Counted from the first letter of the stretch, positions 36,263-44,291 are shown. The stretch: DNA of 46,489 nucleotides from an uncultured Paraprevotella sp. (GCA_944321345.1 CALUKY010000019.1:1-46489), one strand, 5' to 3'. Program-made: numbers and translations. The notes: generated by a model from the sequence alone, not told the origin.

Positions 36263-36970
36263 ATGAAACATCATTTCAGAAAAATAAGTGTTGCCGTCTT
36301 TACAGTCCTATGCTGTATGGCTTGCGACAGCGGGGATATTGTTCCGAAGTCCGACAGCGGTAACAAGGAGATTGTGGCCACCGTTTCTTTCACTCATGTT
36401 GAAACGATTCCCGCAGTGCGCGAACGGAAACTGGCCTTTATGTCCTATACGCAACCCGGAGACGAGCAACCCAACCGCATTCATGTCATTACTTCGGCAC
36501 AAGAGGGAACACCTACTGAGCTATCGCTTACACAGGTGCCTGACGATACCCGACAGGTGGTGCTGGCTTTGGTGGATCAGGACAATCAGATTATCTATCC
36601 TTTCTTTGAGAAGGAAATCAATTCCTCCTCCGATCGGGTGGATTTAGGAGCCGTGACGGTCAATCTGATTGCCTACGACCGGGTGCAGAAGCAGCTGTTC
36701 AACCAGAGTTGTCTGGACTGTCACAGCGGCGGTAATCTTTCCCGTGGTCTGAATTTGGGCGAGGGACAAAGTTATCGGGCCATTGTGAATGTGGAGAGTA
36801 AGGTGCCCGGTATGCCGATTGTCAAGCCGGGAGATGCCGAAGGCAGTCTGATCGTCAGGCAGCTGACCGATTATGATACCGGTTCTTTTCACACTACGCT
36901 GACTACGATGAAAGACAACGATATTACGTTGCTGAAAGAGTGGATTCGCGGAGGGGCACCGGTAAACTAA
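36263..36970 (+). CDS. Mono-heme c-type cytochrome lipoprotein
   Basis: A 235-aa predicted lipoprotein (lipobox CCMAC, Cys21). An N-terminal beta domain (about 35-130) is followed by a planctomycete-type cytochrome c segment with a single haem motif CLDCH (C150, C153, H154), SGGNLSRGLNLG and a methionine-rich area (MPIVKPGDAEGSLIVRQL) that could supply the sixth ligand. It is probably an electron carrier for the di-heme oxidoreductase encoded two genes upstream. The nearest annotated type would be a PSCyt-like domain; the N-terminal domain is not one I recognise. Confidence 0.8.
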   Translation: MKHHFRKISVAVFTVLCCMACDSGDIVPKSDSGNKEIVATVSFTHVETIPAVRERKLAFMSYTQPGDEQPNRIHVITSAQEGTPTELSLTQVPDDTRQVVLALVDQDNQIIYPFFEKEINSSSDRVDLGAVTVNLIAYDRVQKQLFNQSCLDCHSGGNLSRGLNLGEGQSYRAIVNVESKVPGMPIVKPGDAEGSLIVRQLTDYDTGSFHTTLTTMKDNDITLLKEWIRGGAPVN

Positions 36971-36992
36971 CGTAAAAAGAAAATCAAACAAG

Positions 36993-38114
36993 ATGAAAAA
37001 TAATCATATAGAAATCAAATCTTACCCGTTTCAAAATGGAGTGTCGGAGCACCATGTGATGATTCATGTGCAGGATCGTGCAACCACCTATTCCGAACAG
37101 CTGAAGCAGGTGCTCGGTGATTTTGTGCGAGTATGCCGCGAAGATTTGTCAGGAGCGCTTCCGGTGTTTGTCCGGGTGTTCCTGAGCGACAGTGCCAATC
37201 AGTCGGAAGAACTCGCCGGCTATTTGCAGGATGCCGCTTATGCCGTATCCGTCATCGAACAACCGCCGCTCGACGGCAGTAAGATAGCTCTTTGGGCCTA
37301 TTTACAAACCGACATGCAGCCGTTTGCCTGTCCGGGCGAGTTGCGCGCTTTCCAGCACAACAGCTACACGCACTGGTGGGGTGGAGACATGACCGCCGTC
37401 GGAGCGGATTCCGAGGTGCAGACCTATGATCTGCTGAACCGCTATGCCACGTTGCTTGAAGAGCGCGGAATGAATTTGCTGGAAAACTGCGTGCGCACCT
37501 GGTTCTTTGTGCAGAACGTAGATGTGAACTATGCGGGAGTAGTTACCGGCAGAAACCGCTTGTTTTGGGAAAAAGGACTCACAACAGCCACCCATTTCAT
37601 TTCCAGCACCGGCATCTGTGGCCGCAAGCCTGATGCCAAAGCGTTGGCCATAATGGATACCTATGCCGTAGAGGGGCTGAAATACGGACAGATGCAGTTT
37701 CTTTATGCGTCCGACTATCTGAATCCCACAGCCGAGTATGGTGTAAGTTTCGAACGCGGTACTTATATTGACTATGGCGACCGTCGCCATCTCTTCATAT
37801 CGGGAACTGCCAGTATCAACAACCGCGGCCAGGTAGTGCATCCTGGGGATATCCGCAAGCAGGTGGAGCGTATGTGGGAGAATGTTGAGGCTTTGCTGGC
37901 CGAGGGTAAGGCCGGTTTCGATGATGTGGCCCATATGCTGGTTTATCTGCGCGATGTGGCCGATTACGAACTGGTAAACCGTATGTTCGAGGAGCGCTTT
38001 CCGAGTGTGCCCCGAGTTATCTTGTGGGCGCCGGTATGCCGTCCCGGTTGGCTGGTCGAGATGGAATGTATGGCCTTGATTCCGGAGGGCAATCCGGAAT
38101 ATGAACCTTTCTGA
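36993..38114 (+). CDS. Two-domain Rid/chorismatase-like protein
   Basis: A 373-aa soluble protein without signal peptide. The C-terminal half (about 235-370) is a YjgF/YER057c/UK114 (Rid) domain: RRHLFISGTASINNRGQVVH, then VHPGDIRKQVERMWENVEALLAEGKAGFDDV and MVYLRD-type MLVYLRD. The N-terminal half is a divergent related fold with RTWFFVQNVDVNYAGVVTGRN and THFISSTGICG, as in FkbO/Hyg5-type chorismatases and related two-domain Rid proteins. Possible activities are imine deamination or a chorismatase-like reaction; the ligand is not known. It is the only obviously cytoplasmic protein in an otherwise envelope-directed operon, 22 nt after the cytochrome gene. Confidence 0.75.
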   Translation: MKNNHIEIKSYPFQNGVSEHHVMIHVQDRATTYSEQLKQVLGDFVRVCREDLSGALPVFVRVFLSDSANQSEELAGYLQDAAYAVSVIEQPPLDGSKIALWAYLQTDMQPFACPGELRAFQHNSYTHWWGGDMTAVGADSEVQTYDLLNRYATLLEERGMNLLENCVRTWFFVQNVDVNYAGVVTGRNRLFWEKGLTTATHFISSTGICGRKPDAKALAIMDTYAVEGLKYGQMQFLYASDYLNPTAEYGVSFERGTYIDYGDRRHLFISGTASINNRGQVVHPGDIRKQVERMWENVEALLAEGKAGFDDVAHMLVYLRDVADYELVNRMFEERFPSVPRVILWAPVCRPGWLVEMECMALIPEGNPEYEPF

Positions 38115-38143
38115 TTTTTACTCCCTAAATATGAGTACTTTTG

Positions 38144-38170
38144 GATGACCGGGCTTTCAGTCCGGTCATC
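38144..38170 (+). terminator. Hairpin ending the imelysin transcript
   Basis: GATGACCGG (38144-38152) pairs perfectly with CCGGTCATC (38162-38170) around a 9-nt loop. The T run after it is weak (ACTGTTTC), so it may only partly stop transcription into the ccsBA region. Confidence 0.6.
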
Positions 38171-38186
38171 ACTGTTTCATGAAGAA

Positions 38187-38233
38187 TCATCTTTTTTGTG
38201 TATTGACAGAGCTTTTCTTTTCTTTTACTTTTG
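38187..38233 (+). promoter_or_regulatory. ccsBA promoter with shared 19-bp element
   Basis: ATTG (38202-38205), 20 nt, TACTTTTG (38226-38233), a full TAnnTTTG match. The 19 bases TCATCTTTTTTGTGTATTG (38187-38205) that include the -33 are identical to 30756-30774 at the start of the operon, implying common control. Confidence 0.75.
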
Positions 38234-38255
38234 CAACACGGAAAACAGAAAATTA

Positions 38256-38378
38256 ATGAAGCCGCTGCCTGATAGAACTTCCGGGGTCTTTAGTAGTGTT
38301 TTGCCCCCGGAAGGGGCAGTGGCTTTTTTAGTGTTGGAAAAAACATTCCGATCAAATAAAGACAGATTCAGAGGATAG
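38256..38378 (+). other. Possible leader ORF and hairpin before ccsBA
   Basis: A 40-codon frame (MKPLPDRTSG...) begins about 23 nt after the -7 box, a natural position for translation. Inside it, CTTCCGGGG (38278-38286) and CCCCGGAAG (38305-38313) form a 9-bp GC-rich stem, and a six-T run follows at 38324-38329. This could be a leader peptide with an attenuator, or an untranslated regulatory leader. The peptide has no recognisable domain. Confidence 0.3.
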
Positions 38379-38421
38379 AGAGAAGCATGCAGCCTTGGGG
38401 CAGCTTTTTAAATGCAGAAGT

Positions 38422-40656
38422 ATGAACTGGAAGAAATTATCATTTGGTGGTTTATGGGTGTTGGTCTTTGTGTTGGCTGCAGCCACTTTTGTTGAAAAGT
38501 CGTTTGGGACAGATTTTGTGGTCCGTTATGTTTATCATTCCTGGTGGTTTGTTCTGTTGTGGGGATGGGTAGCTTTTTCCGGTTGCGCAGCCTTGTTGCG
38601 TCGTAAGTTCCGTGGGGCGCTGATAGCTCTGCATGCCTCGCTGCTGCTGATTCTTTTGGGGGCTTTGTTGACTTTTCTTACGGCACGTCGAGGAGTTGTC
38701 CATTTACGAAAAGGAGTGCCGACTGTTTCTTTTCAGGAAGAAACGCTCCACGGTAAAGTTTCTACTTGTTTACCCTTTACGATGAGGCTGGAACAGTTCT
38801 CGGTGCGCTATCATCCCGGTTCCGAGATGCCCGCCGACTATGAAACCTCTTTTACGATTCAAGAAGAGCCGACCGGTAGCCTGGTTTCCGGAATGGTTTC
38901 CATGAACCGTATCTTTTCCTATCGGGGTATCCGTTTTTATCAGACTTCTTATGATGCCGACGGAAAAGGGAGTTATCTGAGCCTTAATGAAGACCGTTAT
39001 GGCATTCCGGTGACCTATGCCGGATATTTCCTGCTATTTGTCTCGCTTATCTGGATGCTTTGCGAGCGGAATGGCAGTTTCCGGAGCTTGTGGCGCAATC
39101 CTCGTCTGCATCGCCTCATGATGCTTTGCTGCTTGTTGGTACTGGCCTCGGAAGTGCGTGCTCTTCCTACGTTGCGCGAAGACCGGGCGCAGGAGTTCGG
39201 TTGTTTGTTGGTTTCCTATCAGGGGCGGGTGTGCCCCATGCAGACATTGGCCTTGGATATGGTGCGCAAGTTGCATGGTAGCAACAGTTATCGGAATTAT
39301 TCGGCCGAACAGGTTATGGCCGGTCTTCTTTTTTATGCCGCCGAATGGGATGCCGAGCCGTTGGTGCGTGTGAAGGATACCGGTTTGAGGCAGGCTCTGC
39401 AATGCGGCAAGTATGTGTCGGTAAACCAACTGATGCAGGGTGGGATTTATGTGCTTCAGCCTTATGTAGAGGATTATTATCGGGGCAAGCATAACAAGCT
39501 CAACAAAGCAGCTGTGGATTTGGATGAACGCCTGCAGCTTCTGGCCTTGATGCGACAGGGGAGCATGATGCGCGTGTTTCCCGCAAGGCAGTTCGACGGT
39601 CTGATACGTTGGTATAGCCCCGTGGATTCTTTGCCTGCTGTCACGCCACGGGCGCAACAGCTCTTTGTGCGCGAAGCCTTCGGTTGGCTTTACGAGTATG
39701 GAGTCCGTCGGGGAGATGATGTCGTATTGTGGGATATGCTTGCCAAGATAAAAAGCTATCAGCAACAGTATGGCGGGGATTCAGTGCCCGGTTCGCTTCG
39801 TCTGCGTGCCGAGCGTCTGTACAACTGGTTTCCGGCGGTCGGAATGCTTTATAAGATAAATCTCACGGTGGGATTGCTTCTGTTTCTGACTCTGATTTTT
39901 GCTTTGCTGAAAAACCGTCCGCTTCCTTATGTCTGTAATCCTTGGATGCGGGGTGGGGTATGGGTATTGTTGGGAGGAGTTTTCGCCCTACTGACTGCGC
40001 ATATTGCGCTCCGTTGGGTGATTTGCGGTCGTCTGCCTATGGGCAACGGTTATGAAACGATGCTCCTTTTGGCGTGGCTGGTGCTTCTGTTGTCTGTGCT
40101 ACTTAATCGTCGCTTTCCAGCCTTGGTGTCGTTTGGTTTTCTGTTGTCGGGCTTCTTTTTGTTGGTTTCCGGACTTTCGCAGATGGATCCCGTTATGACG
40201 CATTTAGTGCCCGTGCTCTCTTCTCCTTTGCTCAGCATTCATGTGTCACTCATCATGAGTGCCTATGCTCTGTTGTCGTTTACCGCATTGTGTGCCATTG
40301 TGTCGCTGTTGCTTCAGGTATTGCATCGTTTGCCGGACTGCCGTCTGGTAGAACGACAGGAGTCGCTATTGCTTCTTTCCCGTCTGTTCCTTTATCCCGG
40401 CATTGCCTTGCTGGCTTCCGGTATCTTTGTGGGAGCCATTTGGGCAAATGTATCCTGGGGGCGTTATTGGGGATGGGATCCCAAAGAAGTGTGGGCGTTG
40501 ATCAATCTGCTGCTTTATGCCGTGCCACTGCACGGATTCCGCGTGTTCCGTTCTCCGGTGCGTTGCCATCTTTATCTGCTGTTCTGCTTTCTCACGGTAT
40601 TGATGACTTATATCGGTGTGAATTATTTCTTGGGAGGGATGCATAGTTATGCCTGA
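38422..40656 (+). CDS. ccsBA: Fused CcsB-CcsA (ResB-ResC) cytochrome c haem lyase
   Basis: A 744-aa polytopic inner-membrane protein of the System II cytochrome c biogenesis pathway. The N-terminal ResB/CcsB part (first about 240 residues, with four hydrophobic segments) is followed by a large periplasmic domain (about 240-470) and then the CcsA/ResC part with the tryptophan-rich WWD haem-handling motif WGRYWGWDPKEVWALI (about 679-694). The protein exports haem and attaches it to CxxCH motifs, here presumably those of the two cytochrome lipoproteins of this locus. ATG 38422 (MNWKKLSF) is preferred to an upstream TTG. The gene is convergent with the methyltransferase gene and their stop codons share one palindrome. 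Confidence 0.93.
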   Translation: MNWKKLSFGGLWVLVFVLAAATFVEKSFGTDFVVRYVYHSWWFVLLWGWVAFSGCAALLRRKFRGALIALHASLLLILLGALLTFLTARRGVVHLRKGVPTVSFQEETLHGKVSTCLPFTMRLEQFSVRYHPGSEMPADYETSFTIQEEPTGSLVSGMVSMNRIFSYRGIRFYQTSYDADGKGSYLSLNEDRYGIPVTYAGYFLLFVSLIWMLCERNGSFRSLWRNPRLHRLMMLCCLLVLASEVRALPTLREDRAQEFGCLLVSYQGRVCPMQTLALDMVRKLHGSNSYRNYSAEQVMAGLLFYAAEWDAEPLVRVKDTGLRQALQCGKYVSVNQLMQGGIYVLQPYVEDYYRGKHNKLNKAAVDLDERLQLLALMRQGSMMRVFPARQFDGLIRWYSPVDSLPAVTPRAQQLFVREAFGWLYEYGVRRGDDVVLWDMLAKIKSYQQQYGGDSVPGSLRLRAERLYNWFPAVGMLYKINLTVGLLLFLTLIFALLKNRPLPYVCNPWMRGGVWVLLGGVFALLTAHIALRWVICGRLPMGNGYETMLLLAWLVLLLSVLLNRRFPALVSFGFLLSGFFLLVSGLSQMDPVMTHLVPVLSSPLLSIHVSLIMSAYALLSFTALCAIVSLLLQVLHRLPDCRLVERQESLLLLSRLFLYPGIALLASGIFVGAIWANVSWGRYWGWDPKEVWALINLLLYAVPLHGFRVFRSPVRCHLYLLFCFLTVLMTYIGVNYFLGGMHSYA

Positions 40657-40681
40657 AAACGGAGTTACTCCGCTTTCAGGC
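40651..40681. terminator. Palindrome embedding the stop codons of ccsBA and the methyltransferase gene
   Basis: Left arm 40651-40664 and right arm 40668-40681 pair at 13 of 14 positions around the loop TTA. The ccsBA stop (40654-40656) lies in the left arm and the minus-strand methyltransferase stop (40665-40667) is the loop itself. No T run follows on either side. Confidence 0.6.
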
Positions 40682-42068
40682 ATTCTAGAATGATGTGCTG
40701 TTCATTTTTCAGAGTGGTGATGAATAGATAACGGTTGCCACCCTCTTTTATTTTCAGTTTCTTGCGGAGCTCCTGTACGGTTGACGGGAAGTTCCGGATG
40801 GTGATATTCGCCTGCGGAATATCGCGGGCGATTTGTTTCAGATCCTGCTTGCTGAAGGTGCGGCTGCCCGTAACGCGGAACCGCCGTCCCGGAAAGTTGG
40901 CACACAGCGTGTCGGAGGTGTACAGATGACTGTTTGGATGCAGTTTGCGGACACCGAAACGTGCGCACAGACATTTATAGGCTCCGGCCTTGAGCAGCGA
41001 AGTGTTCGGTTCGTAGAGATAAGCGCCCGGCTGGTCGGTATAGACCGCTTCGGCCGTGGCTTCTTCTTGTGCGGTATATTCGAAGGTCTGCTGTTCGCCC
41101 TTCTGGAGATTGACACAGAAGATACGTGTTTCTGCAGGTTTATTTGCGTAGCTTTGTTCCGGATGTGAGGTTGTGCTGGTGTCTTCAAACTTGTCTGCGG
41201 AGATGTTTTCGGCCTTGCTTGCGGAAGTGTCTTCGGTTTTGTTTGTTTCTGAGGCCGTATTATTGCCTGTTTCTTGTTTTTTTTCCGTTGTAGCCATTTC
41301 TGCTGTATTTTCTGTATCTTCGGAGGAAAGGATCAGCAGCAGTTCCTTGCATTCATTGTCCACACTTACCACATGCACTTCAATCACTCCGTTCAGTTCC
41401 TGAAGTGCCTGATGAATATCGAGCATGGGCGACAGCTTGGCCATGCAGAAGCGGCTGCACGAACGTATGCGTTCCTGAATGGCGGTCAGATCGGGAGTAC
41501 AGTCACTCAGGGCTACGGTTTTCTTTCCCTGTTGGTCGCGGCGTGCCGGATCGATAAAGACCAGAGTGAGCGGAGCTTTCTCCGGCATCCGTTCCACTCC
41601 GTCGCCGTGCAATACTTCGGCCTGCTCCAGTCCCAGGACTTTCAGGTTGTGCCGTGCAATGCGGCAGAGTATTTCCTGCTGTTCGATGTAACAGGCCCGG
41701 TCGAAGAGCGGAGCCAGATAGCTGAAGTCAATGCCGAAACCGCCGGTCATATCCGCCATGCTCAGCGGATGGTTCTGTGCGTTGCTCCCGAGATCCCCCA
41801 GGCCTTGCAACAAGCGGCGCACTACCTGCTGTTTGTAGAGCGCGGTGGTTTCTGACGAGCATTGCTCCATGGAGATGCGCGGTGGATAGACCAGCTGTGG
41901 ATTCTCCGCCCAAAGCGGCAGTTTCTTCCGTGCCGTCTGATAGCCTTCAATCTGAGTGAGCGCTTCCTTCAGGTCCACATTCGGACTATCGGGACGCTTC
42001 AGGGCCAATTTGCGGACATCGTCCTGCGCATGTCGGCGGATAAAGTCCCACGTATCTTGATGAAACAT
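40665..42068 (-). CDS. Class I SAM-dependent methyltransferase with THUMP-like C-terminal domain
   Basis: A 467-aa cytoplasmic protein. The N-terminal part (about 1-80) is helical. The Rossmann methyltransferase core shows motif I as MADMTGGFGIDF (about residues 104-115), the acidic loop CYIEQQE, and a catalytic-region FIDPARRD. After a 60-residue low-complexity insert (about 249-312, rich in Thr, Glu, Ser, Asn) comes a C-terminal THUMP-like domain with GSRTFSKQDLKQIARDIPQANITIRNFP. The family is probably an RNA methyltransferase, target unknown. ATG 42068 is preferred to GTG 42074, which overlaps the upstream gene's stop. Confidence 0.8.
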   Translation of the reverse strand: MFHQDTWDFIRRHAQDDVRKLALKRPDSPNVDLKEALTQIEGYQTARKKLPLWAENPQLVYPPRISMEQCSSETTALYKQQVVRRLLQGLGDLGSNAQNHPLSMADMTGGFGIDFSYLAPLFDRACYIEQQEILCRIARHNLKVLGLEQAEVLHGDGVERMPEKAPLTLVFIDPARRDQQGKKTVALSDCTPDLTAIQERIRSCSRFCMAKLSPMLDIHQALQELNGVIEVHVVSVDNECKELLLILSSEDTENTAEMATTEKKQETGNNTASETNKTEDTSASKAENISADKFEDTSTTSHPEQSYANKPAETRIFCVNLQKGEQQTFEYTAQEEATAEAVYTDQPGAYLYEPNTSLLKAGAYKCLCARFGVRKLHPNSHLYTSDTLCANFPGRRFRVTGSRTFSKQDLKQIARDIPQANITIRNFPSTVQELRKKLKIKEGGNRYLFITTLKNEQHIILECLKAE

Positions 42069-42073
42069 AAACA

Positions 42074-42751
42074 CTATTTTATGGGTTTGTAATAAGCTTT
42101 GGCCTGTGCGCGGGAGATGAGATTAAAGTGCCACCATTCGGTGCGCAGAGGCTTGAAGCCCGCCTGCTTCATGACCGAGCGCAGCAATTCACGGTTGCGC
42201 TTGGCTTCGGCCGAAATCACTTTTTTCTGCACGAGTTGGGCTTCCTTGTCAATGTGTGCCTCCGCTCCCAGATGGTCGATGAGCGTACCCATCGGGATGC
42301 TGTCTTCTTTCGCGTCGGCTAGTGTCAGATCCACCGCCATTCCGTAGTTATGCATGCCTCCTCCGTTTTTGGGGTTACTCACATAAATGTTTTTCGGTGT
42401 GCCGGCCACCACGTTCCACATAATCTGTTGGATGTGCATGGGGCGCGCGGCATCGTACACCTTCAGTGTGAGTTCCGGATGCGATTTTTTCAGAATCTGC
42501 TGGGCCTTGGCCAGAGCCTTGGCGGCCTTGGGATGAAGATAGGCCTCTTTGAGATCTTTGTAAAGCACCCGGCCGGTGAAATTGTCGGCCCGCGCATACA
42601 TCAGGCTTACCGGAATATCCGGAGCCAGTTCGTGAATGTCTACCAGTCCCTGACGGGCCATTGCTTGGGCGGTGGCACTGGGTTGTTGGGCATGAAGGGT
42701 GCACGTAAAGACACCCGTCAGCAGAAATGATATCAGGATGCGAGTCATCAT
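42074..42751 (-). CDS. M15 family D-Ala-D-Ala dipeptidase (VanX/DdpX-like)
   Basis: A 225-aa secreted zinc peptidase (signal peptide to about LHA, residue 21). The zinc ligands follow the VanX spacing: H134 and D141 in HNYGMAVDL, and H208 with catalytic Glu205 in EWWHFNL. VanX-like enzymes cleave D-alanyl-D-alanine. In Bacteroidetes the chromosomal copies probably serve murein dipeptide recycling rather than vancomycin resistance, since no VanA/VanH or VanS/VanR genes are present. It sits 4 nt downstream of the sulfatase-fold gene and 5 nt upstream of the methyltransferase gene. Confidence 0.9.
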   Translation of the reverse strand: MMTRILISFLLTGVFTCTLHAQQPSATAQAMARQGLVDIHELAPDIPVSLMYARADNFTGRVLYKDLKEAYLHPKAAKALAKAQQILKKSHPELTLKVYDAARPMHIQQIMWNVVAGTPKNIYVSNPKNGGGMHNYGMAVDLTLADAKEDSIPMGTLIDHLGAEAHIDKEAQLVQKKVISAEAKRNRELLRSVMKQAGFKPLRTEWWHFNLISRAQAKAYYKPIK

Positions 42752-42755
42752 GCCG

Positions 42756-44291
42756 TCAGTTTTTGTTTTCCGTAAAGATATCCTTTTCCTTGTCGTAAAC
42801 CGGACTGTCTATTCCCAGGAAGGACAGGATGCTGTGGAACACATGATACTGTCCTACTTCCTGATCGGACCGTACTTTCATATTCTTGTCCGAGGTCCAC
42901 ACGATGAAAGGTATTTCAATCTGCTCCTTGGGAGCAACAGCCATGGGGACACCGTGCATATACAGATTTCCTTCACCGAGCGACTCTCCGTGATCGGATA
43001 CGAACATCATGCAGCTGCGTCTTTGAGGGATCTCCTTCAGGATCTCTATGACGGAGTGTACCAGATAATCCGTGTAGACGATGGTATTGTCGTAGGCGTT
43101 CATCAGCTCCTTGGGGTTGGCCTTGGCCATTTCTACCGTTTGGCATACCGGAGTGAAGACTTCGAAGCGCGGCGGATACTTCTTGTTGTAGGTCGGGCCG
43201 TGGCTGGTACTGGTATGCAGAATCACAAGCATCTTGTTTTTGGGGCAGGAGAGAATCTCCTCCTTCAGTCCGGCAAGCAGGATTTCATCAAACTTACTGT
43301 CGGCTTTCGGATACATCTTCTGCAGGTCCTTGCTTTTGTAGTACCTGTCGATATGTACCGGAGGCTCGCCCCAGTTGGTGGTGCGCCATACCACATCCAC
43401 TCCGTTGCGGAACAGATAGTTGGGCAGGATCTCATACAGCTTGTTTGTAGGCTTGTGGTCCAGGATGGCCTTTACTCCGGCGGTGGTATAGGTAGCTGCG
43501 GCTTCGGCCCTCAGAGCCGTTACACTGTCTTTTCCGAGCAGCGGGTTGGTCGGCCTGTTGTATCCGTAGAGTGAGAAGTTTTCTCTTCTTGCCGATTCGC
43601 CGATAATCAGTACACAGACATCCTTGCCGGGCGTGGTGATTCTGGCATCGGGCAGAGGAATGGCCTTTCGGTTTCTTTTCTTCTCGGCGTTGTAGAAGCG
43701 GATGGAGTTTACGGTGTACGACCAGGGCATGAGCAGACTGCCCAGCTTGGTGGCGTGTCGGTCTATCCAGGGCCAGTTTGTCATGTTGCCCAGGGCGATG
43801 ACGAGGGCCAGGGCGAGCGACAACCCTGTGTTGATGAAGAAGCGTTTCGGTCTGCCATAGTCAATATGCCGCACGAACAGATACACCGCGGGAAGAACTC
43901 CCAGGAAAAGAACGTAAAGCAGCGCCTGCCCCGAGAAGAAGCCCGAAGCTTCGGAATACTGCGTGTTGAACACGTTGCCCATCATCTTGTCGGTGACGAG
44001 CACCTGATAGGTATTGATGAAATACAGACAAACGGCATTTCCGATGAAGAGCAGCGCCAGCAGGCATTTTCCCACGATGCGTCCCAGATATAACACCAGG
44101 GTATAAAAGAAGAAGTTCAGGGCCAGCATCAGCACGATCAGGCTGACGGTGATGAACACTCCGTTCAGATCGCCCTTGACATTGTCGGTTACCAGCCGGA
44201 AGAACGGCCAGTGAAATGCCACCAGCGTAAAAATGCTCAATACAGCCGATACCCCGGCCAGTGAGCCCTTGTTTTTCAGAAAATCTGCCAT
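42756..44291 (-). CDS. Phosphoethanolamine transferase-like membrane sulfatase-fold protein
   Basis: A 511-aa inner-membrane protein. Five hydrophobic helices (about 15-175) precede a periplasmic alkaline-phosphatase/sulfatase domain. The domain begins DVCVLIIGESARRENFSLYGYNRPTNP, the EptA/OpgE signature carrying the first metal ligand (Glu in GES). A threonine in ATYTTAG stands where the EptA nucleophile is expected, and FVSDHGESLGE supplies the Asp-His metal pair. Members move phosphoethanolamine from phosphatidylethanolamine to lipid A or glycans. The acceptor is unknown here. Its start overlaps the 3' end of the PHP phosphoesterase gene by 16 nt, so the two are translationally coupled. 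Confidence 0.85.
   Translation of the reverse strand: MADFLKNKGSLAGVSAVLSIFTLVAFHWPFFRLVTDNVKGDLNGVFITVSLIVLMLALNFFFYTLVLYLGRIVGKCLLALLFIGNAVCLYFINTYQVLVTDKMMGNVFNTQYSEASGFFSGQALLYVLFLGVLPAVYLFVRHIDYGRPKRFFINTGLSLALALVIALGNMTNWPWIDRHATKLGSLLMPWSYTVNSIRFYNAEKKRNRKAIPLPDARITTPGKDVCVLIIGESARRENFSLYGYNRPTNPLLGKDSVTALRAEAAATYTTAGVKAILDHKPTNKLYEILPNYLFRNGVDVVWRTTNWGEPPVHIDRYYKSKDLQKMYPKADSKFDEILLAGLKEEILSCPKNKMLVILHTSTSHGPTYNKKYPPRFEVFTPVCQTVEMAKANPKELMNAYDNTIVYTDYLVHSVIEILKEIPQRRSCMMFVSDHGESLGEGNLYMHGVPMAVAPKEQIEIPFIVWTSDKNMKVRSDQEVGQYHVFHSILSFLGIDSPVYDKEKDIFTENKN

Noticed and set aside
38145-38378. 77-codon frame after the Rid-like gene
   Set aside because: Its first 37 codons cover a terminator hairpin and the ccsBA promoter. 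Only the part from 38256 is placed where translation could occur, and that is reported as a possible leader.
42074-42751. A vancomycin-resistance gene (vanX)
   Set aside because: Only the dipeptidase is present, with a signal peptide and no ligase, dehydrogenase or two-component system. A murein-recycling role is more likely.
42699-43574. 291-codon plus-strand frame opposite the phosphoethanolamine-transferase-like gene
   Set aside because: It is antisense to a protein with clear family motifs, has no recognisable domain and arises from the codon bias of the real gene. The same reasoning removes the long frames at 44531-45463 (plus), 33918-34796 (minus), 13628-14263 (minus) and 37302-37934 (minus).
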